From TMED27 sp964350435 (GTDB lineage: Bacteria > Pseudomonadota > Alphaproteobacteria > Micavibrionales > Micavibrionaceae), in the NCBI GenBank assembly GCA_964350435.1, contig CAYGJS010000007.1:24688-88687 (forward strand): a DNA stretch of 64,000 nucleotides. Reading direction: 5' to 3'. Positions 18,959 to 27,301 of this stretch are shown here, piece by piece. The translations under genes were made by a program, and so were the position numbers. The notes under the pieces were generated by a model, which had not been told where the DNA came from, ran no database searches, and saw only the letters and a list, made by a program, of their open reading frames with translations. Each line of letters starts with the position of its first letter. Position 1 is the stretch's first letter.

Positions 18959-19702
18959 CTAATTAAAAAACCCTTTGATTTTATCGCCAATCTGATCGGT
19001 CAGACCTTTAAGCTGGTTGATCCCCATCTCTTTCAAGACATCCGGCGAAAGCCCTTGGTAATACCCCGCCTCCCCCGCCGCCTTCGCCGCGGCCGTTAAC
19101 ACAGGATTAACAAGCTGTTTCGCGGCCTCACCTGGAAGAACCCCACCCTCACGCACGCCAATATTATTCACCACAACCGGCCCCAAAGAGACAGGCTTCA
19201 AATCCTGCGCCTGTATCAGGGTTACGCTAGGGTTCACAGTTGCACCATCCAACGCAAAACGCTTGATAATCACCTTCACAGGCTCTTCACCCTCGCCGAG
19301 CGGTTTGGCGGGTTGCATCCCTTTTTGCAACGCTTGAAAATTCGTCCCCGTTTCTTTGACCTCAAGATGGGTTTCAACCCCATTTACCTCAATGGCATTA
19401 ATCGTCACCAATGTCTGCGCCAAAGCCTCCAAAGTAATATTCGCCGACTTGATCGTCACCGCATAAGGCTTTTTAAAACCCGCAGGATTGGCAATCCGGA
19501 TATCACTGGCGCTGGCCTTTTTATCCTTAATCGCAACGTCCAGATTGCCGATCGAAACCTTTGCGCCCAAAGACTGCGACGCCATCCGCTCGATATGCGG
19601 TTTGATAAGAGTATTGAGATGCATGAACAAATACACCCCGCCGCCAAACATCATGGCAATAGCGATGGAAGAAACCGTAAGGATGGATTTTGTCGTTGTC
19701 AT
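18959..19702 (-). CDS. AsmA-like membrane-anchored protein
   Basis: 247 residues. Residues 7-30 form an N-terminal membrane anchor, followed by a periplasmic part. Residues about 35-135 (HIERMASQSLGAKVSIGN and the following beta-rich stretch) resemble the start of AsmA/DUF748 proteins, which form lipid-binding grooves or influence outer-membrane assembly. It is far shorter than true AsmA. A C-terminal region with Ala-rich and amphipathic helices ends in GFFN. Function uncertain; the family match is by overall pattern rather than by a strict motif. Convergent with the MATE gene. Confidence 0.7.
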   Translation of the reverse strand: MTTTKSILTVSSIAIAMMFGGGVYLFMHLNTLIKPHIERMASQSLGAKVSIGNLDVAIKDKKASASDIRIANPAGFKKPYAVTIKSANITLEALAQTLVTINAIEVNGVETHLEVKETGTNFQALQKGMQPAKPLGEGEEPVKVIIKRFALDGATVNPSVTLIQAQDLKPVSLGPVVVNNIGVREGGVLPGEAAKQLVNPVLTAAAKAAGEAGYYQGLSPDVLKEMGINQLKGLTDQIGDKIKGFFN

Positions 19703-19785
19703 GGATTGGCTCCCTTATCAATTTGACTGCAAGCATCAAAGCGATAAATCGTCGCCCCGTCAACGTATTCGTGAACGGCAATCCC

Positions 19786-20613
19786 CTAAAGCACCCCGCC
19801 GAGCGATTTCCAGATATCGCCATGATCTGCGCCCTTTATAGCATGAAGGCGATGCGCAGGATGCTCGGCGACAAAACGGCGCGTCAGGCTACAGGGAATG
19901 ACCTCATCATCTTCGCCGCAAATATGAAAGTATTGAATGTCGCCGCGCACAGGCGTAGGAGGAATTGGGCGCAGAGCCCCGCCGCTCAGAGATTTAAATC
20001 CGTGATAATCCCGCCATGCGCTGCGATCCAGAAGCCCGGCCACTGTATTGACACGGATCACATCACCGCGCATCGCCGCAAGCCGCATCGCGATATGCGC
20101 GCCGCCCGAAAACCCTGTAAGAATGAAACTCTGATTGCCATGCTGCGCCTTAAGGGCATCCAGCGCAGCGTTATAACTTGCGAAAATCGGGGCATCAAAC
20201 TGCCTGTCCGTCCAGATATCAGGCGTGCAGCGCGGGCCGAATTCATACTGGCACGGGCGCGCCATATAAATCACATCGCCCGCAAGTCCCGTCGCAATCC
20301 GCAAACCTACAGGATCAATCGGCGTTGGATTATTCGATGCATGCGAAAGATCCACCCGCGCAAACCCGTCCCCTTCAATGACAATATGAACAGCATCGGA
20401 AGCCGCGCCTGACAAACGCTGCGCCGTATAGAGAGAAAAAACCGGCGCCTCAATTACAACCGCCTGAAAACCTGCCGCCGTTGCAATCACCTCGGCTTTT
20501 TGAGTTCGGCTCTCCACCCCGCCACACGCGACCAGCCCCAACCCCATAACAACAAAAGAGAAAACCCGAATGCAGGTCAAAGCCTTGCCAAAACCTTGAT
20601 TAACAATAATCAT
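19786..20613 (-). CDS. secreted alpha/beta hydrolase lipoprotein (DUF3089-like)
   Basis: 275 residues from the ATG at 20613. An open frame reaches 20742, but this start yields a proper lipoprotein signal ending in LVACGG (Cys near residue 28). The hydrolase has nucleophile elbow GFSGG, a candidate acid in GEDDEVIP and a His in KGADHGDIW, spaced as in alpha/beta hydrolases. Family members cleave esters; the substrate is unknown. Cysteines in PCQYEF and PRCTPD may form a disulfide outside the cytoplasm. It stands alone, 83 bases upstream of the AsmA-like gene on the same strand. Confidence 0.8.
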   Translation of the reverse strand: MIIVNQGFGKALTCIRVFSFVVMGLGLVACGGVESRTQKAEVIATAAGFQAVVIEAPVFSLYTAQRLSGAASDAVHIVIEGDGFARVDLSHASNNPTPIDPVGLRIATGLAGDVIYMARPCQYEFGPRCTPDIWTDRQFDAPIFASYNAALDALKAQHGNQSFILTGFSGGAHIAMRLAAMRGDVIRVNTVAGLLDRSAWRDYHGFKSLSGGALRPIPPTPVRGDIQYFHICGEDDEVIPCSLTRRFVAEHPAHRLHAIKGADHGDIWKSLGGVL

Positions 20614-20853
20614 GTCCGGCGAGTACCTAACGCCCAAAGTGCCTGTGAATATATACGCATCATAATCATCACGGAATTCAGCGGACCAGCAAAAAAAAAT
20701 ATAACCATAAAAACAGTAATTGATGCGGCAAGTCAGGGTCAACCGCCAAAATACCGCTTTTGAGAAATCTTAACAAACTTGTTGCAAAAATAACAAAAAT
20801 TCCCAAAACCGCGCCGCGCCCTGAAAACCCAGCTTCTGGGAAACAGCCCTTAC

Positions 20854-21096
20854 TTAAGCGCCGCAAAGGGCAAGTTTTTCCTGCCGGCTCAAACGCTTGA
20901 TCTCAAGCTCCCGCTTGCTGGCCGCGCTCCGATCCGCATGCGCTTCCTGATATCCCACTTCGAACGGCCCGCGCCCTTTGGTGTATTTCGCTCCCGATCC
21001 ATCGCTATGCGCGGTAAGGCGCGCCGGTAAATCGTTGGTAATCCCCGTATAGAGCGAACCATCACCGCACTTCAAAATATAAACCACCCAATCCAT
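20854..21096 (-). CDS. GIY-YIG domain protein (UPF0213/YhbQ-like)
   Basis: 80 residues, nearly all one GIY-YIG nuclease domain: VYILKCGDGSLYTGIT carries the two signature segments (Tyr near 6 and 16). Arg in ARLTAH and Glu/Lys in SKRELEIKRL fit the active site. Small stand-alone members of this kind are common; a role in DNA repair or recombination is usually presumed. It diverges from the FAD oxidoreductase gene, 22 bases apart. Confidence 0.9.
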   Translation of the reverse strand: MDWVVYILKCGDGSLYTGITNDLPARLTAHSDGSGAKYTKGRGPFEVGYQEAHADRSAASKRELEIKRLSRQEKLALCGA

Positions 21097-21118
21097 AAAT
21101 TATGATACAACGCCCACC

Positions 21119-22315
21119 ATGAATAAAAACAGTCTAGATTTTGATGTTGTGATTATCGGCGCGGGCGCAGCGGGCCTCATGTGCGCGATTGAGGCGGGCA
21201 AGCGCGGGCGCAATGTATGGCTTATAGACCACAGCCAAAAAATCGGCGAAAAAATCCGTATCTCCGGCGGCGGGCGGTGCAACTTCACCAATTTGCACAC
21301 CAAGCCCGAAGCCTTTATCTCCGGCAATCCTCATTTCTGCAAATCCGCGCTCAAGCAATATACGCAGAGCGATTTCATCGCTCTAGTTAAAAAACACGGC
21401 ATCACTTACCACGAAAAGGATAACAAGCTGGGGCAGCTTTTTTGTGACGGAAGCGCACAGCAAATCATCGATATGTTAATGAAGGAATGTGCGGATGCAG
21501 GCGTACGCCTCGATGCTGGCACGAGCATTGAAAAGGTAAAATATAAGGATGGCACGTACAGTTTAAAAACCTCCAAAGGCTACGCAACCTGTCAGTCTTT
21601 GGTGATCGCCACGGGCGGATTATCGATTCCCAAAATCGACGCAACCCGTTTCGGCTATGACATCGCCAAACAATTCGGCTTACACGTACACGATACTTTC
21701 CCCGCCCTCGTCCCCTTCACGTTCCAAAGCGCTATTCTTGATCGGTGTAAGGAGCTGAGCGGCCTTGCGGTCGATGCGATTGTATCTTGCGGCAAATCCA
21801 GTTTCCGCGAAGGCCTTCTGTTCACCCATCGCGGCCTCAGCGGCCCCAGCATCCTGCAAATCTCCTCATATTGGCGAGAAGGCGATGAGATCGCCGTAAA
21901 CCTCGCCCCCGATCGCGATATCGCTGGCCTTCTCAAAGGCCATAAGAAACACACGCCCAAGAAGGACGTATCCACCGCACTGTCTATGGCGATCCCCGCG
22001 CGGCTTGCAGAAAGCATCTGCGAATCGGTTGGCATCGTTGGCCGCCTTGCCGATCTGCCGGATAAGAAGCTGGACACCATCGCCCGCGCTGCGAATGACT
22101 GGCGCATCAAACCCGCAGGCACAGAAGGTTACCGCACCGCAGAAGTCACGCGTTGCGGCGTTGACACCAGCGAACTCTCCTCCAAAACTTTTGAAACAAA
22201 CAAACAACCCGGCCTGTATTTCATCGGCGAAGTTGTGGATGTGACGGGACATCTTGGCGGCTATAACTTCCAATGGGCATGGTCATCGGGCTATGTCGCA
22301 GGGCAAAATGTTTAA
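21119..22315 (+). CDS. NAD(P)/FAD-dependent oxidoreductase, HI0933/YhiN (aminoacetone oxidase) family
   Basis: 398 residues. The N-terminus has the FAD-binding GAGAAGLMCAIEAG fold (residue 14 on) and the family stretch KIRISGGGRCNFTN near residue 50. The C-terminus has GLYFIGEVVDVTGHLGGYN, the second flavin contact. Full length for the family. Reaction uncertain; some members oxidise aminoacetone. The downstream palindrome at 22321 starts 5 bases after its stop and separates it from the ArsC/Spx-like gene. Confidence 0.92.
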   Translation: MNKNSLDFDVVIIGAGAAGLMCAIEAGKRGRNVWLIDHSQKIGEKIRISGGGRCNFTNLHTKPEAFISGNPHFCKSALKQYTQSDFIALVKKHGITYHEKDNKLGQLFCDGSAQQIIDMLMKECADAGVRLDAGTSIEKVKYKDGTYSLKTSKGYATCQSLVIATGGLSIPKIDATRFGYDIAKQFGLHVHDTFPALVPFTFQSAILDRCKELSGLAVDAIVSCGKSSFREGLLFTHRGLSGPSILQISSYWREGDEIAVNLAPDRDIAGLLKGHKKHTPKKDVSTALSMAIPARLAESICESVGIVGRLADLPDKKLDTIARAANDWRIKPAGTEGYRTAEVTRCGVDTSELSSKTFETNKQPGLYFIGEVVDVTGHLGGYNFQWAWSSGYVAGQNV

Positions 22316-22320
22316 TCACC

Positions 22321-22391
22321 GTCATTGCGAGGAGCGCAGCGACGCGGCAATCTAAATCATTATGGATCGCTTCGCTTTGCTCGCAATGACA
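22321..22391. repeat. intergenic palindromic element (ATTGCGAG type)
   Basis: The element begins GTCATTGCGAGGAGCG and ends CTCGCAATGAC, making a terminal inverted repeat of about 10 bp, with further complementarity inside (GCAATC against GGATCGC). This class of 70-bp palindrome is scattered in many bacterial genomes. Here it fills the gap between the oxidoreductase stop and the next gene; transcribed, it would form a long hairpin and might act as a terminator or mRNA stabiliser. Confidence 0.8.
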
Positions 22392-22405
22392 ATAAGGACC
22401 ATGCC

Positions 22406-22747
22406 ATGACCACCATCTACGGAATCAAAAATTGTGACACCATGAAAAAGGCTTTCAACTGGCTGGATGAAAACGGCGTGGCATACGAATTCCATGATTA
22501 TAAAAAGAGCGGCGCGGATGAGGCGACCCTTCGCGCGGCAATCAAACATCATGGCTGGGAAAATGTGATTAACCGCAAAGGCACAACGTGGCGCAAACTT
22601 TCCGATGATGTAAAAACCTCCATGAACGAAACCGCCGCCATCAAAATCGCCCTCGAAAACCCGAGCATCATCAAACGCCCGCTCGTATTACACGAAGGCA
22701 AAACCTATTTGGGATTTTCACCGAATATCTTCAAACAGATTTTTTAG
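22406..22747 (+). CDS. ArsC/Spx family reductase-like protein (YffB-like)
   Basis: 113 residues from the ATG at 22406. An upstream in-frame ATG at 22325 lies inside the palindromic element and would add a spurious peptide. It has the thioredoxin-like fold of the ArsC/Spx group: GIKNCDTMKKAFNWL with a single Cys in a CxxxxK arrangement, R in IIKRPL and a C-terminal GFSPNIFKQ. It is of the YffB type, presumed a glutathione-dependent thiol reductase or arsenate reductase-like protein; reaction not certain. Confidence 0.88.
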   Translation: MTTIYGIKNCDTMKKAFNWLDENGVAYEFHDYKKSGADEATLRAAIKHHGWENVINRKGTTWRKLSDDVKTSMNETAAIKIALENPSIIKRPLVLHEGKTYLGFSPNIFKQIF

Positions 22748-22861
22748 ATGGGATTTCTTTCGCGGCAGCGCTTTGCCCCTTGCGAAAGTGGCAAACGCTA
22801 AACTCGGCTATGCCTCGCAAAGCTGTATGTCGAACCTGCGGGCTCTCAATCTCTCACTATA

Positions 22862-22964
22862 TTTTCCTTTATTAGAGACAAATATACAAGGCACAAGGAG
22901 CGGAGCGTATTTGACATACGTAAGCGACGAGTAACGAAGTAGATTTGGCTCTAATAAAGGAAAA
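22862..22964. repeat. nested inverted-repeat element, copy A, abutting tRNA-Ser
   Basis: Perfect 16-bp arms (TTTTCCTTTATTAGAG at 22862-22877, its complement at 22949-22964) enclose a core. The core runs ACAAGGCACAAGGAGCGGAG, then GCGTATTT, a TACG pair, and ends AGTAACGAAGT. It matches the cores at 40989-41059 and 58554-58615. Further complementary segments inside (CAAAT/ATTTG, TAC/GTA) predict one long imperfect hairpin. The right arm touches the encoded CCA end of the tRNA, so the hairpin lies directly downstream of that gene and could serve as its terminator. Confidence 0.8.
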
Positions 22965-23055
22965 TGGAGGTGAGGATGGGATTCGAACCCACGTGGGGCT
23001 ATGAACCCCAACACGCTTTCCAAGCGTGCGCCTTCAGCCACTCGGCCACCTCACC
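22965..23055 (-). tRNA. tRNA-Ser (anticodon GGA)
   Basis: A 91-base class II tRNA with encoded CCA. Acceptor GGTGAGG pairs with CCTCACC; anticodon stem CACGC/GCGTG frames the loop TTGGAAA (anticodon GGA, reading UCC/UCU). A long variable arm (TGGGG/CCCCA) is typical of tRNA-Ser, and the T loop is TTCGAAT. The discriminator base before CCA reads T, where G is usual in bacterial tRNA-Ser. Confidence 0.96.
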
Positions 23056-23213
23056 GCTCTCTAAATTAACCCGTTAAGGCCAAAAGAACGCCGCACCTTA
23101 CCCACAAAGTTCCATGAAATCAATATATTCATGCGGGCTCTATCTGAGGGCTTTGCGAATATTGGTTTCCAGTGTAAAATCAAATCGATTGAAACCCACC
23201 GAGTGACCTGAAC

Positions 23214-23660
23214 ATGCGCGGCCTTCCTCTTATACTCCTTCTTCTGATCCCCGCTCTTATTGCGCTGGGACATGATATTTACCTGTTTTATATCCACGAG
23301 ATTGAGCCGCTTCAGGTGATCACCTTCGATAATCTTCTACGCTTGCTCCAGGAAAAGTGGAAATTTGCCGCGCTCGGCTTTATCTGGACGAATTATGACG
23401 TCGAAAGCTATAAAATGACGGTCGAAAGCGTATCTCAGGAAGACTGGGCGGTTATTGACTGGATTTTGACCTTCAAGGCCTTTTTTGTCGGCTTGGGTTT
23501 TGCAGGACTCTTCCTCGTCCCCTTCACTTTCATGGCGTTACTGGGCAAAGGCCCGCTGGCCAGCGAGGGAAGTGGCCCCGTCTATGGCGGGAATGATAAA
23601 AAATCCAATCCGCTGGGCAGCCGCGCAGAAACAAAAAAATATAAATATAAGCGTAAATAA
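23214..23660 (+). CDS. small membrane protein of unknown function
   Basis: 148 residues. Two hydrophobic segments (residues about 4-28 and 88-112) are separated by about 60 residues with aromatic and acidic character. The C-terminal tail is Gly/Ser-rich, then strongly basic (KKYKYKRK), and probably cytoplasmic. The pattern resembles small conserved alphaproteobacterial membrane proteins, but no named family is recognised. Starts 159 bases after the tRNA gene in the opposite direction; convergent with the hydrolase gene. Confidence 0.75.
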   Translation: MRGLPLILLLLIPALIALGHDIYLFYIHEIEPLQVITFDNLLRLLQEKWKFAALGFIWTNYDVESYKMTVESVSQEDWAVIDWILTFKAFFVGLGFAGLFLVPFTFMALLGKGPLASEGSGPVYGGNDKKSNPLGSRAETKKYKYKRK

Positions 23661-23665
23661 CCGCC

Positions 23666-24436
23666 CTAGCGAATATTCGAAAGCGAGCGCACTTCGCGGT
23701 CAATAATCTCAAGATCTTCAGGGCGTGAAAGCCTGTGATCCCCATCATCGATATAAACAATATCAACCGCCGCGCCGGTGTATTTTTTCTGGATCTTTGC
23801 TGCCACCTCCCAAGGCACATCTTTATCCTGCATGCCCTGCACCAGCCTGATCGGAAAATCTATATGCTGCTCCGAAGTCAAAAGCAGATGCGCCTTGGCC
23901 TCCTCATAAAAACTACGGGTATAATGATAAGGGTCATCGCTGTAATCATTAGGCACAGCCACTGCGCCCTTACTCATAAGTTCCTGCTGCTCCGCTGGAC
24001 TTAAGGCCTTAAAAATATCCTCGCTGAAATCAGGAGCCGCCGCGACCCCGACCACCCCCTGCACCGCGCCTGCGCGATGTTTCGCCAGCAAAAGCGCAAT
24101 CCAGCCGCCCATCGAAGAACCAACAACAATCACCGGCCCGCCTGTTGTTAGAACAATATAATCCAGCACATCCAGTGCATCGCCCATCCATGCGCCGATG
24201 CTGCCGTCTTCGAATTTTCCGCCCGATTGACCGTGCCCGCTATAATCAAAACGCGTATAGCCCTGCCCCCTTGCGGCGCAGGCACCCTCGAGATACTGCG
24301 CCTTTGTCCCCGTCATATCAGAACGATAACCCCCACAAAACAGCACATGCGGATATTTCGCGCCCGTTTCGGTCGCGGGTGTGTTGATATACGCTAATCT
24401 GGATTTGCCTTCGCGCTCTAAAAATGAGATGTTCAT
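23666..24436 (-). CDS. alpha/beta hydrolase (ABHD10-like)
   Basis: 256 residues, cytoplasmic. Canonical hydrolase fold: oxyanion region FCGGYRSDM, FDYSGHGQSGG loop, nucleophile elbow VGSSMGG near residue 103, acid in QDKDVPW, and His in DDGDHRLSR. Overall layout resembles mitochondrial ABHD10-type thioesterases, which remove acyl or glucuronide groups. Substrate unknown. An inverted repeat lies immediately upstream (24439-24482) in the divergent control region shared with the glycosyltransferase pair. Confidence 0.88.
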   Translation of the reverse strand: MNISFLEREGKSRLAYINTPATETGAKYPHVLFCGGYRSDMTGTKAQYLEGACAARGQGYTRFDYSGHGQSGGKFEDGSIGAWMGDALDVLDYIVLTTGGPVIVVGSSMGGWIALLLAKHRAGAVQGVVGVAAAPDFSEDIFKALSPAEQQELMSKGAVAVPNDYSDDPYHYTRSFYEEAKAHLLLTSEQHIDFPIRLVQGMQDKDVPWEVAAKIQKKYTGAAVDIVYIDDGDHRLSRPEDLEIIDREVRSLSNIR

Positions 24437-24438
24437 CT

Positions 24439-24482
24439 GCGTTTATACCCTTGTTATTCTGCTCAAGTGTATAGATAAACGC
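24439..24482. promoter_or_regulatory. inverted repeat in a divergent control region
   Basis: GCGTTTAT (24439-24446) and ATAAACGC (24475-24482) are perfect 8-bp inverted copies separated by 28 bases, starting 3 bases before the hydrolase start codon. Between them lies GTGTATAGA, a possible -10 region for the glycosyltransferase genes. It may be an operator; no regulator is known. Confidence 0.35.
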
Positions 24483-24525
24483 GAAGACAACAAAACCCCT
24501 GATAAGGCTTTTAAGGATTTTTTTT

Positions 24526-25764
24526 GTGAACGGCTTTCAAACCCAACCGGTGATTTTACAAATTATCCCCGAACTCGGTCCCGGCGGCGCAGAGCAAGGA
24601 TGTATTGATATAGCCTCAGAACTTGTCGCCAGCGGCGCGCAGGCGATCATCGTCTCAAACGGCGGTTCTCGTGTGAATGAGTTGGCCCGTATAGGCGCAG
24701 TGCATATCAACATGCCTGTGCATTCCAAGAACCCCTATGTCATGTGGAAGAACATTGGCCGCCTGAAACGCATTATCGAGCGGTATAACGTCAATATCGT
24801 CCACGCAAGAAGCCGCGCCCCGGCATGGAGTGCCTTTTACGCCTGCAAGAAAACCCGCGCCCATTTTGTTACCACCTGCCATGCGCCCTATAACATCAGC
24901 GGCGAGACAAAAAAATTCTATAACAGTTCAATCGCGCAAGGGGAGCGCGTCATCGCCATTTCGCACTACGTGGCCCAATATCTTCGCGACAATTACAAAT
25001 TGACCGATACTGTCATCCGCCTGATCCCGCGCGGTATCCCGATGGATCGGTTCCATCCCACCGCCGTCACGCCGCAGCGTCTGATCGGCCTGGCTAGAGA
25101 TTGGCGCATTCCAGATGGCGCAAATATTGTCATGCTCCCTGGGCGCCTCACGCGCTGGAAAGGCCATACGGTTTTGATCGAAGCGATGGAAAAGCTCAAT
25201 CGCAAGGATTTGTTTTGCGTCATTATCGGCTCTGATCAAGGGCGCAAGGAATACCGCAAAGAGCTGGAAGACCTCATCGCCGCGAAAAATCTCGGCGGAC
25301 AAGTGCGGATGGTTGATCACTGCAATGATATGCCCGCCGCCTATATGCTGGCGACCGTTGTTGTTTGCCCCTCCACCGACCCCGAAGGTTTTGGCCGCGT
25401 CCCCGTAGAAGCGCAGGCCATGGGCCGCCCGATTGTCGCCGCCGATCATGGCGGCGCGCAGGAAACTATTTTGCGCGGACAAACAGGATGGTTGGTGGAG
25501 CCGGGCGATGCTGCCGCCCTCGCTCAGGCCATCGAAGAGGCCCTTGCGCTCAACCCGACACAGCGCGCAATGCTTGCCACACGCGCCATGAACCATGTCG
25601 CCCAGCATTTCACAAAAGAACAAATGGGTGACAAAACCCTGAATGTCTACGCCGAATTGCTGCGCGGTGAAATCATCCCCGCAGATCACACCCACCCATT
25701 CCATGCGCAGCATCCATCAGGCATATCATCCGGCAATCCCCCCTTAAACAGAGCCGCCGAATGA
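24526..25764 (+). CDS. GT4-family glycosyltransferase
   Basis: 412 residues from a GTG at 24526, preceded by AAGGA at good spacing. GT-B fold: N-terminal IIPELGPGGAEQG, acceptor-side helices, then the GT4 core LPGRLTRWKGHTVLIEA near residue 205. The donor-binding EGFGRVPVEAQAMGRPIV motif (ExxxxxxxE type) lies near 290. Members add sugars to lipopolysaccharide or capsule. The last 25 residues are Pro/His-rich and look disordered. The stop overlaps the start of the next gene by ATGA, so the two are translated together and likely act on the same envelope glycan. Confidence 0.92.
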   Translation: MNGFQTQPVILQIIPELGPGGAEQGCIDIASELVASGAQAIIVSNGGSRVNELARIGAVHINMPVHSKNPYVMWKNIGRLKRIIERYNVNIVHARSRAPAWSAFYACKKTRAHFVTTCHAPYNISGETKKFYNSSIAQGERVIAISHYVAQYLRDNYKLTDTVIRLIPRGIPMDRFHPTAVTPQRLIGLARDWRIPDGANIVMLPGRLTRWKGHTVLIEAMEKLNRKDLFCVIIGSDQGRKEYRKELEDLIAAKNLGGQVRMVDHCNDMPAAYMLATVVVCPSTDPEGFGRVPVEAQAMGRPIVAADHGGAQETILRGQTGWLVEPGDAAALAQAIEEALALNPTQRAMLATRAMNHVAQHFTKEQMGDKTLNVYAELLRGEIIPADHTHPFHAQHPSGISSGNPPLNRAAE

Positions 25765-26735
25765 AGGCCAAAGCCATGAACAAGCCGCGAATCCTGGTTA
25801 TAAAACTCGGCGCGTTGGGGGATTTTATCCAAGCCCTCGGTCCCATGGCAGCAATCCGCGCCCATCACCCTGATGCATACATCACGCTTCTGACCACCGC
25901 ACCATTTGAGAATTTTGCAAAAGAATGTGGTTATTGCGATGATATTTGGATCGATGAAAAACCTAAACTGCTGAATCTAAAAAAATGGCAGGCCATGAAA
26001 TCCGATCTCAACGCCGCCGGCTTCACGCGCATTTACGATCTGCAAAACAGTGACCGCACAGGATTTTACTTTAAACTGCTGCGCAAAAAAAACCGCCCGG
26101 AATGGGTCGGCATCGCCAAAGGCGCATCCCACCGCAACCTCTCCAAAGACCGCACAGCCGGCCATGCCTTTGATGGGCATGTGCAAACCCTTAAGCTCGC
26201 AGGCATAGAAAAAGTCGATATTGATGATCTGTCATGGATGAAGGCGGATATCTCGGCCTTTCCCACAAGTGAACAATACGTTCTGATCGTGCCCGGCTGC
26301 GCCCCCAGCCGCCCTGAAAAACGCTGGCCGTCCGAAAAATATGGCCGCCTTTCAAAACTCATTTTCTCACTTGGATATAGGCCTGTAATACTCGGCACCC
26401 ACCCTGAAAAACCGCTCGCGGATCAAATCATAAAAATCTGCCCGCAAGCCCTCGACCTCACAGGTCAGACATCACTGCACCAGATCGCGAGCCTTGCCAG
26501 AAATGCTGCAGGTGCCATCGGCAATGATACCGGGCCGATGCACCTGATCGCCGCCACCGGCTGCCCCGCCCTCGTGTTATTCTCAAACAGCAGCAACCCG
26601 CAAAAACATCTGCCCAAAGGCAAAAATGTTCGGTACTTACAAAAAGACAAAATCGAAGATATTATGAGCGAAGAGGTCATTCAGACCTTCAAGCCCAAAG
26701 GACAACCCGAAGTAAAAACCAAAACGCTTCACTGA
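25761..26735 (+). CDS. GT9-family (heptosyltransferase-like) glycosyltransferase
   Basis: 324 residues. N-terminal ILVIKLGALGDFIQALG is the GT9 signature. C-terminal GNDTGPMHLIAATGCPALVLF near residue 255 is the matching donor site. PGCAPSRPEKRWP in the middle also fits heptosyltransferases. Such enzymes build lipopolysaccharide core using ADP-heptose or related donors; the sugar here is inferred only. It overlaps the GT4 gene by 4 bases (ATGA). An alternative ATG lies 5 codons in (MNKPRILV). Confidence 0.92.
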   Translation: MKAKAMNKPRILVIKLGALGDFIQALGPMAAIRAHHPDAYITLLTTAPFENFAKECGYCDDIWIDEKPKLLNLKKWQAMKSDLNAAGFTRIYDLQNSDRTGFYFKLLRKKNRPEWVGIAKGASHRNLSKDRTAGHAFDGHVQTLKLAGIEKVDIDDLSWMKADISAFPTSEQYVLIVPGCAPSRPEKRWPSEKYGRLSKLIFSLGYRPVILGTHPEKPLADQIIKICPQALDLTGQTSLHQIASLARNAAGAIGNDTGPMHLIAATGCPALVLFSNSSNPQKHLPKGKNVRYLQKDKIEDIMSEEVIQTFKPKGQPEVKTKTLH

Positions 26736-26737
26736 AA

Positions 26738-27055
26738 TTAAGTGTTATCTTCTGCCAAAAGCTGGGAAAAAAGCTTCTCAAGCAGGAACAGAATTTCCCT
26801 CGTCGCATCATCCTTAATCGAATAATAAATCGTCTGCGCATCCCGCCGCGTCTTCACAATTCCATCACGGCGAAGCCGCGCCAGATGCTGCGATAACGCC
26901 GACTGGCTCAGCCCAATAATATCTTCTAATGCACCAACGGAAAGCTCCTCGCGCTTGAGAGAACAGACAATCATAAGCCGTTTTTCATTCGCAAGAGCCT
27001 TAAGCAACGTCACAGCAGCTTGTACATTTTTTTCTATATACGGCGCAGTCATCAC
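26738..27055 (-). CDS. ArsR-family transcriptional regulator
   Basis: 105 residues, a single winged helix. Helices and wing are visible in ALANEKRLMIVCSL, LSQSALSQHLARLRRDGIV (recognition helix near residue 55) and RRDAQTIYYSI. There is no classic ELCVCDL metal site in the third helix; that position reads EELSVGAL, so metal sensing by that site is unlikely. It may sense a thiol or other signal. It converges on the glycosyltransferase pair with 2 bases between stops. Its targets are not evident, and its own upstream region (27056-27301) is strongly AT-rich. Confidence 0.9.
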   Translation of the reverse strand: MMTAPYIEKNVQAAVTLLKALANEKRLMIVCSLKREELSVGALEDIIGLSQSALSQHLARLRRDGIVKTRRDAQTIYYSIKDDATREILFLLEKLFSQLLAEDNT

Positions 27056-27301
27056 AAATAAATCTTCTTTTAATAAAGTTTATAATATCAATTATGCAGC
27101 AACCCAGACAAACAACCATCAATACAATATATACCAAAAGACCGTTAAATTGTATAAAATTTCACTTCAAAACTCTAATATACTAAAAAACTGACAAAAC
27201 TGTAGAATTATAACACAACGTGCCCGGCCAAAAATCAGGACACAGACTTGCGATGACTACAAAAACCATACTATGCTCATACAAATAAAAAGAGGTTATC
27301 T

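Noticed and set aside
22748..22964. Integration (att) site or genomic island next to tRNA-Ser
   Set aside because: No integrase and no repeated tRNA 3' end is visible nearby; the flanking inverted repeat is part of the dispersed element family.
22808..23041. Minus-strand open frame over the tRNA and repeat element
   Set aside because: It reads through the tRNA-Ser gene and the palindromic element.
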